Source: Roseimaritima sediminicola (GTDB taxonomy: Bacteria > Planctomycetota > Planctomycetia > Pirellulales > Pirellulaceae). From it: a stretch of 64,000 bases of DNA. Shown here piece by piece: positions 8,775 through 17,990 of this stretch (position 1 is its first letter; each line of letters opens with the position of its first letter). Made by a program: the position numbers and the translations under genes. Where the stretch lies: the NCBI RefSeq assembly GCF_009618275.1, contig NZ_WIAD01000015.1, positions 42,657 to 106,656 on the forward strand. The letters run 5' to 3'. The notes beneath the pieces were generated by a model, which had not been told where the DNA came from, ran no database searches, and was given only the letters and a program-made list of their open reading frames with translations.

Positions 8775-10295
8775 ATGCCGCTGAACATCTCTGCAATCGA
8801 TACCGCGATTATCCTGGTCTATGTCGCCGCGACGGTGGTCTTTGGACTTTATCTGGGGCGGACCGCCAAGGACCTTTCCAGTTTTCTGGTGGGGGGGCGA
8901 AACCTTCCCTGGTACGCAGTACTGGGTTCGATCGTGGCGACCGAAACCAGTGCGGTCACGTTTTTGAGTATTCCCGGGATCACCTATGCGACCGGGGGCG
9001 ATTTCAGTTTCCTGCAGTTGGCCGCCGGATTCGTGCTGGGCCGGTGGTTGGTGGTGTGGTGGTTTCTGCCGCGTTTCTTCGAAGGTCAGATTTTTACCGC
9101 TTACGATATTTTGCACCAGCGTTTTGGCGGGCTGACCCAGCGAACCGCTTCGTTGATCTTCATGATCACGCGGACGGTGTCGGACGGATTGCGGCTGTAC
9201 CTGACGGCTATCGTGCTGGAGAAGGTGACGGGCCTGGGCATCGCGCCGTGCATCGCATCGATCGGAGCGGTGACGATCCTGTACGCCAGCTTTGGTGGGA
9301 TCCGCAGCGTGGTCTGGAACGACTGCATTCAACTGTTGGTCTATCTGGCCGGGGCGGTCGCCGCGGTCTGGACGATTTCCGCCGCCCTGCCCGATGGTTT
9401 GACCAGCATCGTCGGGATGGGAGCAGCCGAAGGCAAGTTCCAGGGCGTGAGTCTGGACTTTGGTTTGACCTCGGCCAACCTCTGGGTGGGCCTGCTCGGT
9501 GGATGCTTCATCTCCCTGGCGACCCACGGCACCGACCAGATGATGGTCCAGCGTTACCTGTGCTCGGCCACGCGGCGCGGTGCGCGGTGGGCGGTGGCGT
9601 TGAGCGGTCCGGCGGTGTTCGCCCAGTTCGCGTTGTTCCTGTTTCTGGGCGTGGCCCTGATGGCCTTCGACCGGGCCGGTGGCAGCGGAGCCCAGTGGGA
9701 CAAGGACGAAGCCTTGGCGGCCTATGTGGTGCAGTACATGCCGGTGGGCTTGTGCGGCATCACCCTGGCGGCGGTGTTCAGCGTCGCCATGTCGACCCTG
9801 TCCAGCTCGCTCAGCAGCAGCGCCTCGGCCGTGGTGAACGATTTTGTCAAGCCGGTCTGGGAGCGCCGTGCGCCCTCCGAAGACGACTCGGCCGAAGCGG
9901 CGGCGCGGATGGACCGGCGGCTGACCCGAGCCAGCCGCTGGTGGACGGCGATCTTTGGCGTCCTGCAGGTCGGGGTGGGCATCGTGGTGGCCAGCACGCC
10001 GGCCCTGTCGGCACCATCGGTGATCTTTCAGGTCATCGCCGTGGCGGGGTTGGCGTCGGGACTGATCCTGGGCGTCTTCCTGCTGGATCGATCCGCTCGC
10101 CGCTGGGACCAACGTTCCATCCTGTTTGGGATGGCGACCGGTTTTATCGTAACGACAGTCGTTATCATGGCCCCTGAGGGCAGTCCGCTGAAAATTCATT
10201 CCTGGTGGTCCGCGGTCGTCGCCAGCCTGACGACGGTCGCGGTATCCTATGCGGTCGACACCTTGCTTTCCCTCCGCTCGAAATCCTCATCCTAA
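8775..10295 (+). CDS. Sodium:solute symporter (SSS family)
   Basis: A 506-residue polytopic protein of the SSS/SSF family with about 13 hydrophobic segments, starting with [19 protein letters not shown]. The family motif region is seen in [25 protein letters not shown] and in the segment from [20 protein letters not shown]. The ATG at 8775 is placed seven bases after GGGA, whereas a GTG at 8769 sits too close to that site. It is followed 13 bases later by namZ and diverges from murQ-kinase, so the substrate is probably a muramic-acid sugar or anhydro sugar. That is inference: SSS sequences do not reveal their substrate. Confidence 0.9.
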   Translation: MPLNISAIDTAIILVYVAATVVFGLYLGRTAKDLSSFLVGGRNLPWYAVLGSIVATETSAVTFLSIPGITYATGGDFSFLQLAAGFVLGRWLVVWWFLPRFFEGQIFTAYDILHQRFGGLTQRTASLIFMITRTVSDGLRLYLTAIVLEKVTGLGIAPCIASIGAVTILYASFGGIRSVVWNDCIQLLVYLAGAVAAVWTISAALPDGLTSIVGMGAAEGKFQGVSLDFGLTSANLWVGLLGGCFISLATHGTDQMMVQRYLCSATRRGARWAVALSGPAVFAQFALFLFLGVALMAFDRAGGSGAQWDKDEALAAYVVQYMPVGLCGITLAAVFSVAMSTLSSSLSSSASAVVNDFVKPVWERRAPSEDDSAEAAARMDRRLTRASRWWTAIFGVLQVGVGIVVASTPALSAPSVIFQVIAVAGLASGLILGVFLLDRSARRWDQRSILFGMATGFIVTTVVIMAPEGSPLKIHSWWSAVVASLTTVAVSYAVDTLLSLRSKSSS

Positions 10296-10308
10296 GACCA
10301 TCGATCCC

Positions 10309-11598
10309 ATGACAGTGCTTGCTCCCTGCTTTCTGACGGTTCACCGCCGCCCGTGCGGCCCGCGTCCTGTTTCTGCTCGCGTCCGGACCGGCTGGGTTGC
10401 CTGGCTGGCGATCGCGGCGTTGTTTGCGGCCGGGCCGCAGCCAATCCGGGCGGAAGAATCACCGCGTCGCGTGTTGTGCGGGATCGACGTCCTGGTGCGT
10501 GACGATTTCCAGCCGCTCCAAGCACAACGCGTCGGCTTGATCACCAACCATACGGGCGTCGATCGGCAAGGCCGCAGCACGGCGCTGTTGATGCACGAGG
10601 CCGACGCGGTTCAGCTGGAGACGTTGTTCAGCCCCGAGCACGGGTTTGCCGGCGCGTTGGACCAATCCAAAATCGATGACGTGACCGATCCCACGACCGG
10701 TCTGCATGTCTACAGCCTGTACGGCAAGACGCGGCGGCCGACCGCCGAGATGCTCGAGGGACTCGATACGTTGGTGTTCGATATCCAGGACATCGGGACG
10801 CGGTTCTATACCTACATCGCCACGATGGGCGAAGCCATGCACGCGGCCGAGCAACACGGGCTGCGGTTCGTCGTGCTGGATCGTCCGAATCCCATCAATG
10901 GCGTCGATCTGGCGGGCCCGATGCTGGACAGCGAGGACGAATCCTTTGTGGGGTACCACGTGTTGCCGGTGCGGCACGGGATGACGACCGGCGAACTGGC
11001 GCGGATGTTCCAGCGCGAACGCTATCCGGATCTGAAGCTGCAGGTGATCGCCTGCGAAGGTTGGCAGCGCGACGAATACTACGACGACACCGACCTGTAC
11101 TGGGTGAACCCATCGCCCAATATGCGAACGCTGAATCAAGCGATTCTGTATCCCGGCATCGGCTTGTTGGAATTCACCAACCTGTCGGTCGGCCGTGGGA
11201 CCGATACGCCGTTTGAGCACATCGGCGCGCCGTGGATCGATGGTCGCCGGTTGGCCACGGCACTGAACCGATTGGATCTGGGCGGCGTCGCCTTCGTGCC
11301 CAAGCATTTCACGCCCACCTCCAGCAAGTTTGCCGGCGAGCGTTGCGAAGGGATCCACATCCTGATCCGCGACCGAGCGAAGGTGCATCCGGTAAAGATC
11401 GGTTTGGCGATCGCCACGCTGCTGCGGGCGCATCACCCGGATGCGTGGGAGATGAAGAACTTTAACCGCCTGTTGAGCTCGCAGGCGATCCGAGACGCGG
11501 TCGCCGAGGGAGCGTCGCTGGACGAGGTGTTGCCGCTGCGCAGCGAGGGGCTGGAGGCGTTCGAGCAGCGTCGCGAGCAGTACCTGCTGTACCGCTAG
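10309..11598 (+). CDS. namZ: Exo-beta-N-acetylmuramidase, NamZ/DUF1343 family (GH171)
   Basis: A 429-residue exported protein. The N-terminus has an Arg-rich stretch, a hydrophobic core (VAWLAIAALFAAG) and a likely cleavage after IRAEE. The mature domain carries DUF1343 hallmarks: VGLITNHTGVDR, LFSPEHGFAG, FDIQDIGTRFYTYIATM, LDRPNPI and the WVNPSPNMRTLNQAILYPG block. Characterised members release terminal MurNAc from peptidoglycan fragments. The gene follows the symporter and is divergent from murQ and the kinase, which gives a complete release-import-phosphorylation-cleavage chain. Its stop overlaps the csrA stop on the other strand by three bases. The ATG at 10309 was chosen over an upstream in-frame start inside the symporter gene. 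Confidence 0.92.
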   Translation: MTVLAPCFLTVHRRPCGPRPVSARVRTGWVAWLAIAALFAAGPQPIRAEESPRRVLCGIDVLVRDDFQPLQAQRVGLITNHTGVDRQGRSTALLMHEADAVQLETLFSPEHGFAGALDQSKIDDVTDPTTGLHVYSLYGKTRRPTAEMLEGLDTLVFDIQDIGTRFYTYIATMGEAMHAAEQHGLRFVVLDRPNPINGVDLAGPMLDSEDESFVGYHVLPVRHGMTTGELARMFQRERYPDLKLQVIACEGWQRDEYYDDTDLYWVNPSPNMRTLNQAILYPGIGLLEFTNLSVGRGTDTPFEHIGAPWIDGRRLATALNRLDLGGVAFVPKHFTPTSSKFAGERCEGIHILIRDRAKVHPVKIGLAIATLLRAHHPDAWEMKNFNRLLSSQAIRDAVAEGASLDEVLPLRSEGLEAFEQRREQYLLYR

Positions 11599-11858
11599 GC
11601 GTCTTTGCCGCCCCGCACGTCTTTGGCGGCCCGCACGTCTTTGGTAGCCCGGACGTCTTTGGTAGCACCGGGGCCCATCTGCGACGCGCGCCGATTCTCT
11701 CGCTGAATCGCGTCGTAGACCTCCTGGCGGTGCACCGGGATACTTTGCGGTGCTTCGATACCCAAGCGAACTTTATCGCCGCGGATGTCGACGATCGTGA
11801 CGACAACGTCGTCTCCGATCATGATGCTTTCATCACGGTGTCGCGACAGGACCAGCAT
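11595..11858 (-). CDS. csrA: Carbon storage regulator CsrA with repeated C-terminal tail
   Basis: An 87-residue protein. The first 60 residues are a standard CsrA RNA-binding fold (MLVLSRHRDESIMIGDDVVV, then RLGIEAPQSIPVHRQEVY). CsrA normally ends near residue 60-75. Here it continues into about 20 residues built from repeats of (T/A)KDVR(A/G), encoded by four imperfect 18-base units. CsrA binds GGA-containing mRNA leaders and in flagellated bacteria is titrated by FliW. fliW lies 240 bases upstream on the same strand. GAGGG stands just before the ATG, and a good sigma-70-like promoter (11894-11922) gives it its own transcript. Confidence 0.94.
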   Translation of the reverse strand: MLVLSRHRDESIMIGDDVVVTIVDIRGDKVRLGIEAPQSIPVHRQEVYDAIQRENRRASQMGPGATKDVRATKDVRAAKDVRGGKDA

Positions 11859-11893
11859 GATGCCCTCGAATTCAAGTTGGGCGTGGCTTGGGG

Positions 11894-11922
11894 TGTAAAT
11901 ACGATTGTCAGCGGGTTGTCAA
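11894..11922 (-). promoter_or_regulatory. Sigma-70-type promoter of csrA
   Basis: On the minus strand a perfect TTGACA (-35) is followed by 17 bases and TTTACA (-10). Transcription would begin about 28 bases before the csrA ATG. This would let csrA be expressed apart from flgL-fliW. The -10 box is weak, so this is a prediction from sequence only. Confidence 0.5.
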
Positions 11923-12098
11923 ATCTTGCACTGCGAACCACGCTACCGGCGTGAACCATTGGCTGACAAAACAAGTCATCGGAACATTCTTGGCAAAGAT
12001 TGATATCCCTTTGCCGGGAACGGCTTTCGCCGGTCATTCCGAACAGGCGGTGTGGTAGCGGTTATAGCGGCCGCGGAGCCGCACTCTCGGAGGAGGGC

Positions 12099-12539
12099 TC
12101 AGGCTGCCAAGCGAATTGTCGAGAGCGTGGTGGGTACGGGATGCCGCAGCGGTTGTTCGTCGGTGGTCACCACCTGGCAGCCTACCCGCCGCGTCAGGTT
12201 GATGATGATGGGCGCCCGCAGGTTGGTCGTCAGGTTGCCGACGTGACCGGCCAGGGTCGTCAAGATATACGTTTCGTCACCCGGACGAAGATTCAGCGGC
12301 GTCAAGTCGCGTTTGCCGACCCGCACCTTGTAGTCGGGAACGTAGGATCGTGGGCTGACCACGGCCAGAGCGCGATCGCCGCAGGAGGCCGACTGCAGCC
12401 ACGCGACGCGCGGGTTGGCCGGATCGGCCACCAGCGTCCATTGGCGGAGAGTCTGCATGCCGATCAAACCTTGCGGGAACAGCAGCAGCCGGTCCTCGCC
12501 GATCGTCAGGTTTCCAAAGCGGGTGGTCTCGATACGCAT
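12099..12539 (-). CDS. fliW: Flagellar assembly factor FliW
   Basis: A 146-residue protein of normal FliW length. Recognisable family segments are [17 protein letters not shown] and [23 protein letters not shown]. FliW is a cytoplasmic chaperone that binds either flagellin or CsrA, and so couples flagellin level to CsrA repression. It lies between flgL and csrA in one direction, the classic flgL-fliW-csrA arrangement. The gap to flgL is 73 bases. Confidence 0.93.
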   Translation of the reverse strand: MRIETTRFGNLTIGEDRLLLFPQGLIGMQTLRQWTLVADPANPRVAWLQSASCGDRALAVVSPRSYVPDYKVRVGKRDLTPLNLRPGDETYILTTLAGHVGNLTTNLRAPIIINLTRRVGCQVVTTDEQPLRHPVPTTLSTIRLAA

Positions 12540-12612
12540 GATCGCTTGCTCTTCATTTTGGTAGGTTATTCAGAACTATCGGTACAAAGCAGCGCAGCAA
12601 TCGACAAAATCG

Positions 12613-14568
12613 CTACAGGAAATTTAAAACGGACAACTGAGAGGTTTGGCCCACCAGCCGCATCGTGGCTTCCAGCGAGACCTGTCGGGAGTTCATGTCG
12701 CTGATCACTTTGGCAAAGTCCGTGTCGACCGCTTCGGACAATTGGCCGTTCAAGGCGACGACTTGATTGGCGGCCGTGTCGCGAAGGATTTCCAGGTTCT
12801 GCGTCCAGACGCCCACCCGGCCGCGGGCGGAAACCGAGCGGTCCAGATCCACGTCCAGTTTGGCTTGCAGCCGGCCGATCTCGCGAACGTCGCCGGCCCG
12901 CGTCGCGGCTTCCAGTCGCAGCAGTGAATCGATCGCGCCGCCGGGTTCTTTGGTGGCATAGTCGGTTCCCAGCAACACCGCGCGGCCGCCTTCGACGCTG
13001 CCTTCCGCTTCGTTGCTGCCGGCAGGGATCAGGCCCAGCTGCACGCCGGCGTTGCCGTTGGCCGGCTGGCGAACGGTCAGCGGGGCGGCCCCCGGAGGCG
13101 CGACCAACTGGATGCCGTTGCCTTCGGCCGCCATTTGCGCGACCACGCGGCGGGTATCCTGATTGCCGGGATGGTTGTTGATCGCGTCCAGCACGTCGCC
13201 CACGGTGCGGAGGTTCTCGAACTGCACGTCCAATTGGACGCCGTCGGGTCGAGCGATCGTCAGCTCGGCCGTGTCCTCGCGGAGCAGCACGCCGACATCA
13301 TGTCCCAGCGAGTCCAGCGTGGTTTCGCGGGTGGCCGAACGAATGCCCAGGTTGGTCGCGGCCAGGCCGCCGTTTTCGCCGATCGAATAATCGACCCCCG
13401 CGCGGCGGGCCAGGATGTCGATGCGGCCTTCGGCTTCGTCCAGCACGGCCTCGACATCGGCACCGCTGCGGTTGATGGCGATCACCACATCGCCCAAGGT
13501 TTCCGCACGGCTGAGGTCGACGGTGAACTGCTGGGTGTCCTGATGGATTTGCAAACCGGCCGAAACATCGATGCCGGCGCCCTGCTGCAGGCCGCTGAGT
13601 TTCGTGGTCAGCGTCACCCGCGGGGCCAGGCCCTGGGCCACCAACGGCGGTGGGTCGTTGCCATCGGCGTTTTCGATATTCAAATCGCGAGCCATCGTGC
13701 CGCCGGGCACATCGTCGATGGCCAGTGTTCCGGGCAACCCATCCAGGTACTCCACCTGGAAACCGTCCTCGTTCAATGTCACCGAAAGGCTGCGACCGTT
13801 CAGCTCGAGCGATTCGAAAACGTCTTTGACATCGTCCATCGTGGCCGCCGAAGACAGGTCGACCTCTTGCCAGCCGCTGCCGTCGGAGACGCGCAGCACA
13901 CCCGCCCGAACGCCTTTGCCGGCCCGCACGTCGACCAGTCGCGTGTCGCCGTCCAGTGAGGAGTTCAGCGGTTCGCCGCGGACGATCGGTTGGCTGCTGC
14001 CCAAGGCCTCGTCGATGGCCAGGCTGGTCTGCACATCGATCCCGCTGGCCGCTCGGGTTTTTCCCGTGGCCTCGTTGCCGGTGAACAGCACCGTGCTGCC
14101 TTCCTGGACGAACACCGGACCCTTGGATAGGATCCCGCCGAGCAACTGATGATCGCGGAACGAAGCGTTTCCAGCGGCCAGGATTTGATCGATGGACTGG
14201 CGAATCCCCACGGCGATCGATTCGCGTTCGTCGTCCGGCAGGACCCCCTGGGCGGCTTGGACGGCCGCGCTTTTGCCCTCGATCAGGGCCGAATCAACCT
14301 GGGCCAGAACGTTGTCGGTGGCGGCGTAAAAAGCCGTGGCTTGATCGGCGTTGCGGACCAGTTGTTCGCCGTAGCGGATCGAATTTTGCAGGCCAATGGC
14401 CCGGCTGGCCACGACCGGATCGTCGCCCAGACGCTGGATCCGCCGGCCGGTACTGAGCTGGTCGTAGTAGGACTGGATCGCCGTCTGGTCTGAATTCAAC
14501 TGGCTGATCAGCTGTTGCGTCTGCAGAGGAACGCTGATTCGGGTGCCCGCGGCGGATGACACGCTCAT
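12613..14568 (-). CDS. flgL: Flagellar hook-associated protein FlgL (enlarged)
   Basis: A 651-residue hook-filament junction protein, about twice the usual 300 residues. The N-terminal flagellin-like helix (LISQLNSDQTAIQSYYDQLSTGRR and DDPVVASRAIGLQN) and the C-terminal helix (VSLEATMRLVGQTSQLSVLNFL) are conserved. The extra middle part, roughly residues 210-520, contains three segments resembling flagellin IN repeats, each with a TVxDLSxAxTLGDVxxAIN-like pattern. These probably form a large surface domain at the junction. It heads the flgL-fliW-csrA group. No strong ribosome site is visible before the ATG. Confidence 0.92.
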   Translation of the reverse strand: MSVSSAAGTRISVPLQTQQLISQLNSDQTAIQSYYDQLSTGRRIQRLGDDPVVASRAIGLQNSIRYGEQLVRNADQATAFYAATDNVLAQVDSALIEGKSAAVQAAQGVLPDDERESIAVGIRQSIDQILAAGNASFRDHQLLGGILSKGPVFVQEGSTVLFTGNEATGKTRAASGIDVQTSLAIDEALGSSQPIVRGEPLNSSLDGDTRLVDVRAGKGVRAGVLRVSDGSGWQEVDLSSAATMDDVKDVFESLELNGRSLSVTLNEDGFQVEYLDGLPGTLAIDDVPGGTMARDLNIENADGNDPPPLVAQGLAPRVTLTTKLSGLQQGAGIDVSAGLQIHQDTQQFTVDLSRAETLGDVVIAINRSGADVEAVLDEAEGRIDILARRAGVDYSIGENGGLAATNLGIRSATRETTLDSLGHDVGVLLREDTAELTIARPDGVQLDVQFENLRTVGDVLDAINNHPGNQDTRRVVAQMAAEGNGIQLVAPPGAAPLTVRQPANGNAGVQLGLIPAGSNEAEGSVEGGRAVLLGTDYATKEPGGAIDSLLRLEAATRAGDVREIGRLQAKLDVDLDRSVSARGRVGVWTQNLEILRDTAANQVVALNGQLSEAVDTDFAKVISDMNSRQVSLEATMRLVGQTSQLSVLNFL

Positions 14569-14707
14569 GGTTTGGCCAGCCAGTACAATCGTTACAAACG
14601 GAACTCCTTCAGTCTTTGTCGACCGATCCGCACTCTTTGATTAATCGATTCCTGTTACATTCGTGTCTTCGTCCCAGGTTTTCGTGTCGCCTATCCCCTG
14701 CCATCCG

Positions 14708-15334
14708 ATGATTTTGATCGGTTCGATGAACCTGCACCGAACGGTTCAACGAGGCGATTTTATCTGCCCCCAGTGCCGGGGGCTGGAGAGCTATCGGCTG
14801 CGGGCCCGCCGGCCCTTTCTGACGGTGTACCTGATCCCGCTGGCCCCGCTGGGGAACCGCGAGTTGTTTGTCCAGTGCCAGGGCTGCAAACAGCGGTTCG
14901 ACGAGCGGATTTTGGAGCGGCCCAAACGAGACGTCGACCGCGGCTTGGAAGCGGAACTGTTTGCCGAGGAAGCGCTGCGAGCGGCCGCGTTGATGGTGAT
15001 CGCTAAAGGACACTTTACGGAGGAAGATATTTCGACGCTCCAGCGGGCCGGCGAAGATCTATTCGGCCGGCCGGTCTCGCGCGAGCCGCTGGGCGAATTG
15101 TGCTCGTCGGCGTTCTGGAACCGGATCCCGGCAATCAATTATGTTCAAAGCGTCGCCCATCGCTGGTCGCAGCCACAACGGCAAGCCGCGATGAAAGCCT
15201 GTTTCCTGGCCGCCTCGACCGGCGGCGACCTCCCGCCGGATCAGATCCAACGCTTGGAAAGCATCCGCCAAGACCTGAATCTGACCGACGAAGAATTCGA
15301 ACAAGCCATCGAGTCGGCCGTGGAATTGGAATAG
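14708..15334 (+). CDS. Zinc-ribbon protein with TerB-like helical domain
   Basis: A 208-residue cytoplasmic protein. The N-terminal 60 residues hold a zinc ribbon (CPQC ... CQGC) with the sequence YLIPLAPLG between the knuckles. The rest is helical and acidic, with AALMVIAKGHFTEEDISTLQ and RQDLNLTDEEFEQAIESA, a pattern typical of TerB-like domains. Function is unknown. The ATG at 14708 was preferred to a GTG at 14663 because homologous zinc ribbons begin close to the first cysteines. Neither has a clear ribosome site. It is divergent from flgL. Confidence 0.72.
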   Translation: MILIGSMNLHRTVQRGDFICPQCRGLESYRLRARRPFLTVYLIPLAPLGNRELFVQCQGCKQRFDERILERPKRDVDRGLEAELFAEEALRAAALMVIAKGHFTEEDISTLQRAGEDLFGRPVSREPLGELCSSAFWNRIPAINYVQSVAHRWSQPQRQAAMKACFLAASTGGDLPPDQIQRLESIRQDLNLTDEEFEQAIESAVELE

Positions 15335-16660
15335 CGCGCCAGCGGCTGAGCGGTGCGTTGATCAGCCGCTGGCGCGCTAGCGTCCGGTTCTGCGGCAGGT
15401 GCCAGTACATCGCGGTAGGTTACGCACGCGAACCGTGGGCTAGCGCCCAATGCCACTTCCTTTGTAGCGGAACGGCGCGAGCCGTCCGGTTTTGCGGTGC
15501 GAACCTTCACACACCGGGCGGCTTGCGCCGCTCCGCTAACGCTTCAATCGCAAGCGATGGTGAAAGTAGATGGCATTGGGCGATCGCCCTGCGGCTGATG
15601 CGTCTATCAGCCGCTGGCGCGCTAGCGTCCGGTTCTGTGCTCTGGCGCCTGCCGTGATGCACTGAATCGCGAAGCGATGGCAGTTGATAGCCTCGGATGG
15701 CAATCCGAGGTAGGAGCCCCCCCCCGAGACACGTCAGGAGTCGCGGAGCGACGGCAGTCGTTTGTGCTCGTGCCTTACAGCGTCCATCGAGGAATTGCGT
15801 CGCGCAAGCCAAAGGTCGTCGCTTCGCGACTATCCATGGGGTGGGGTGTGGCCGACCTGGGATTAGCATCCCAGGCTATCGACGGTCGTTGCTTCGCAAC
15901 TGGCGATTCTCTTGCGAGCCCCCAATAGTAGCTCGGCTGTCCTCAGCCGAGTCACGATCGAACCGTGGGCTAGCGCCCAATGCCACTTCCTTTGTAGCGG
16001 AACGGCGCGAGCCGTCCGGTTTTGCGGTGCGAACCTTCACACACCGAGCGGCTTGCGCCGCTCCGCTAACGCTTCAATCGCAAGCGATGGTGAAAGTAGA
16101 TGGCATTGGGTTAGCGCCCTGCGGCTGAGCGGTGCGTTGATCAGCCGCTGGCGCGCTAGCGTCCGGTTCTGTGCTCTGGCGTCTGCCGTGATGCACTGAA
16201 TCGCGAAGCGATGGCAGTTGATAGCCTCGGATGGCAATCCGAGGTAGGAGCCCCCCCCGAGACACATCAGGAGTCGCGGAGCGACGGCAGTCGTTTGTGC
16301 TCGTGCCTTACAGCGTCCATCGAAGAATTGCGTCGCGCAAGCCAAAGGTCGTCGCTTCGCGACTATCCATGGGGTGGGGGGAGACGCCGACCTGGGATTG
16401 GCATCCCAGGCTATCGACGGTCGTTGCTTCGCAACTGGCGATTCTCTTGCGAGCCCCCAATAGTAGCTCGGCTGTCCTCAGCCGAGTCACGATCGAACCC
16501 TGGGCTAGCGCCCAATGCCACTTCCTTTGTAGCGGAACGGCGCGAGCCGTCCGGTTTTGCGGTGCGAACCTTCACACACCGGGCGGCTTGCGCCGCTCCG
16601 CTAACGCTTCAATCGCAAGCGATGGTGAAAGTAGATGGCATTGGGCTAGCGCCCGGCGGC
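15335..16660. repeat. Repeat field: about 2.3 tandem copies of a 530-bp palindrome-rich unit
   Basis: No gene is seen in these 1.3 kb. Copies begin at 15430, 15960 and 16495 (GAACCnTGGGCTAGCGCCC); the first two are 530 and 535 bases and the third stops near 16656. Each unit is a mosaic of small hairpins, including CCTCGGATGGCAATCCGAGG, CCTGGGATTAGCATCCCAGG, CTCGGCTGTCCTCAGCCGAG, GTTGCTTCGCAAC, GTCGCTTCGCGAC and ATCGCGAAGCGAT. A longer pair is TAGCGCGCCAGCGGCTGA with its exact complement. Copies differ by few substitutions and short indels, so the duplication looks recent. Open frames through it are accidental. Confidence 0.9.
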
Positions 16661-17929
16661 GGATGGGGAGAACCGTGGTCTGGCGCCCTGCGGCCGGTGG
16701 CTTGCTCGAAGGGATCGCTCGTGCTTGATCGCCTGACGATACGCTTCACTTGGCGTGGGGCCTCGGGTGAGGATGCTGAACATCGGAGCGAGTGCCGGGA
16801 GGTCGGTGCCGATCGTCGGGATGTCGCACACCGCCGTCAGTGAGGCGTCGCCGGCGTGGGCTTTTAGGTAGCGATGCAGCACCGCGCCGCAGCGATCATC
16901 CCAGGTCTGATGCGACCGAGCGTACACGATGCGTTTACAGCGTACGCCCGCGTCCCTGTGTTCCCACGGCGTCGGGTCCATGGTGTCTCCGAGAGCCGCT
17001 TGGCAGTGCAGGCCGACGCAGGACCGCCCGGCGGTTTCGAGCAGTTCCATCGAGGCGCAGTACCGCGGATTGACCTCCAGCAAGTGCAGCGAGCCCTTGC
17101 TGCAAATCAGGTCCACACCGAATAGACCTCGCAGGCCCAGCGTCTCAGAGACGGCTTCGCCCAGGGCCTGCAGGCGGTCCCGCAGAGAGTGTTCGAGACG
17201 CAGCGGCCCGATCGAGCCGGCGTAGCGAAAGGGGGCCGCCGCTCCTCCGGCAACACGTCCGCGACAGACGCCCAACAGGTGCGTGGCAGCGTCGTCGGCG
17301 CAGTAGCTGGCTCCGAGCAAGACGCCCGCGACGTACTTTTGCAGGTAGCTGCGGGCGTCGTCAGGGCAGGCTGGGTCGCGGGGCAACCAGTCCGCCACGC
17401 CCAGACCGCCGCAGCCGCCGCGGCGTTTGACCAGCCATCGACCCGGCAGTGTTTCGGCGCGGCCGGAAGCTTGGGGCCAGGACGGCAGCGGCCGACTCGA
17501 CGGGTAAGCCACGCCGCCCTGCGCGGCGATCTCGCCGAGACGGGCCGGGTCTTGGGCCGCGGCAAGCTGCGTCTGGGCGGGCATCAGGAAGCGAACGCGG
17601 GGCGAGCGGAGTCGCTGGGCTGCCGCGGCGAGCTGGTCGGGATAGGCTTCGGTTCCGCCGGCCAGCACGACGGCCGTGGGGGTGCCGAGATCGGTGGCCA
17701 GGACTTCAGCCAGCGGTTCGTGCAGCGGCCGATCCGCATCCCATCGCCGCCAGGCGGTCACGCTCGCTCGCAGATCGGCATCACCAAAGCGGTCGACGGC
17801 CGCGACCTCGTACCCCGCTGCCAGCGCCGACGCCGCAGCCGCTCGAGCCGAGGCACCGACCACAACCACTCGGCGAAGCCGGAAACATTCCTGCGGGGCG
17901 AACCGGTCAGGCGGATGGGGAGTTTGCAT
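16646..17929 (-). CDS. ATP-grasp protein linked to the methanopterin C1 genes
   Basis: A 427-residue cytoplasmic protein. The N-terminal third is a Rossmann-like pre-ATP-grasp domain (VVVVGASARAAAASALAAG). The middle shows the ATP-grasp signature: WLVKRRGGCGGLGV, YLQKYVAGVLLGASYCADD, and the metal site in GVDLICSKGSLHLLEVNPRYCASMELLE. ATP-grasp genes of this kind occur beside fae and mtd genes in bacteria with tetrahydromethanopterin pathways and may act in cofactor assembly; the exact reaction is not known to me. It is divergent from fae with a 61-base spacer. The stop codon lies inside the last repeat copy, so the final residues (RPRFSPSAAGR) are partly repeat-encoded. Confidence 0.82.
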   Translation of the reverse strand: MQTPHPPDRFAPQECFRLRRVVVVGASARAAAASALAAGYEVAAVDRFGDADLRASVTAWRRWDADRPLHEPLAEVLATDLGTPTAVVLAGGTEAYPDQLAAAAQRLRSPRVRFLMPAQTQLAAAQDPARLGEIAAQGGVAYPSSRPLPSWPQASGRAETLPGRWLVKRRGGCGGLGVADWLPRDPACPDDARSYLQKYVAGVLLGASYCADDAATHLLGVCRGRVAGGAAAPFRYAGSIGPLRLEHSLRDRLQALGEAVSETLGLRGLFGVDLICSKGSLHLLEVNPRYCASMELLETAGRSCVGLHCQAALGDTMDPTPWEHRDAGVRCKRIVYARSHQTWDDRCGAVLHRYLKAHAGDASLTAVCDIPTIGTDLPALAPMFSILTRGPTPSEAYRQAIKHERSLRASHRPQGARPRFSPSAAGR

Positions 17930-17990
17930 GGTCTTGGTAGTTTGCTAACTTCACGGCTCACATTGAACCCCCTTTACGGAGCCTCTACGC

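Noticed and set aside
6977..10177. 1066-codon plus-strand open frame
   Set aside because: It runs antisense through the kinase and murQ and then in the wrong frame of the symporter. Its composition is Arg/Gly/His-rich without motifs.
8724..10199. 491-codon minus-strand open frame opposite the symporter
   Set aside because: His/Gln/Arg-rich shadow with no hydrophobic pattern or domain.
14569..14662. Sigma-28 (FliA) promoter ahead of flgL
   Set aside because: A TCAAAG ... GTCGACAA pair is present on the minus strand, but the spacing and several bases do not fit the consensus.
15430..16660. Protein-coding genes within the 530-bp repeats
   Set aside because: Open frames shift between copies and follow hairpin sequence; none has a ribosome site or a recognisable domain.
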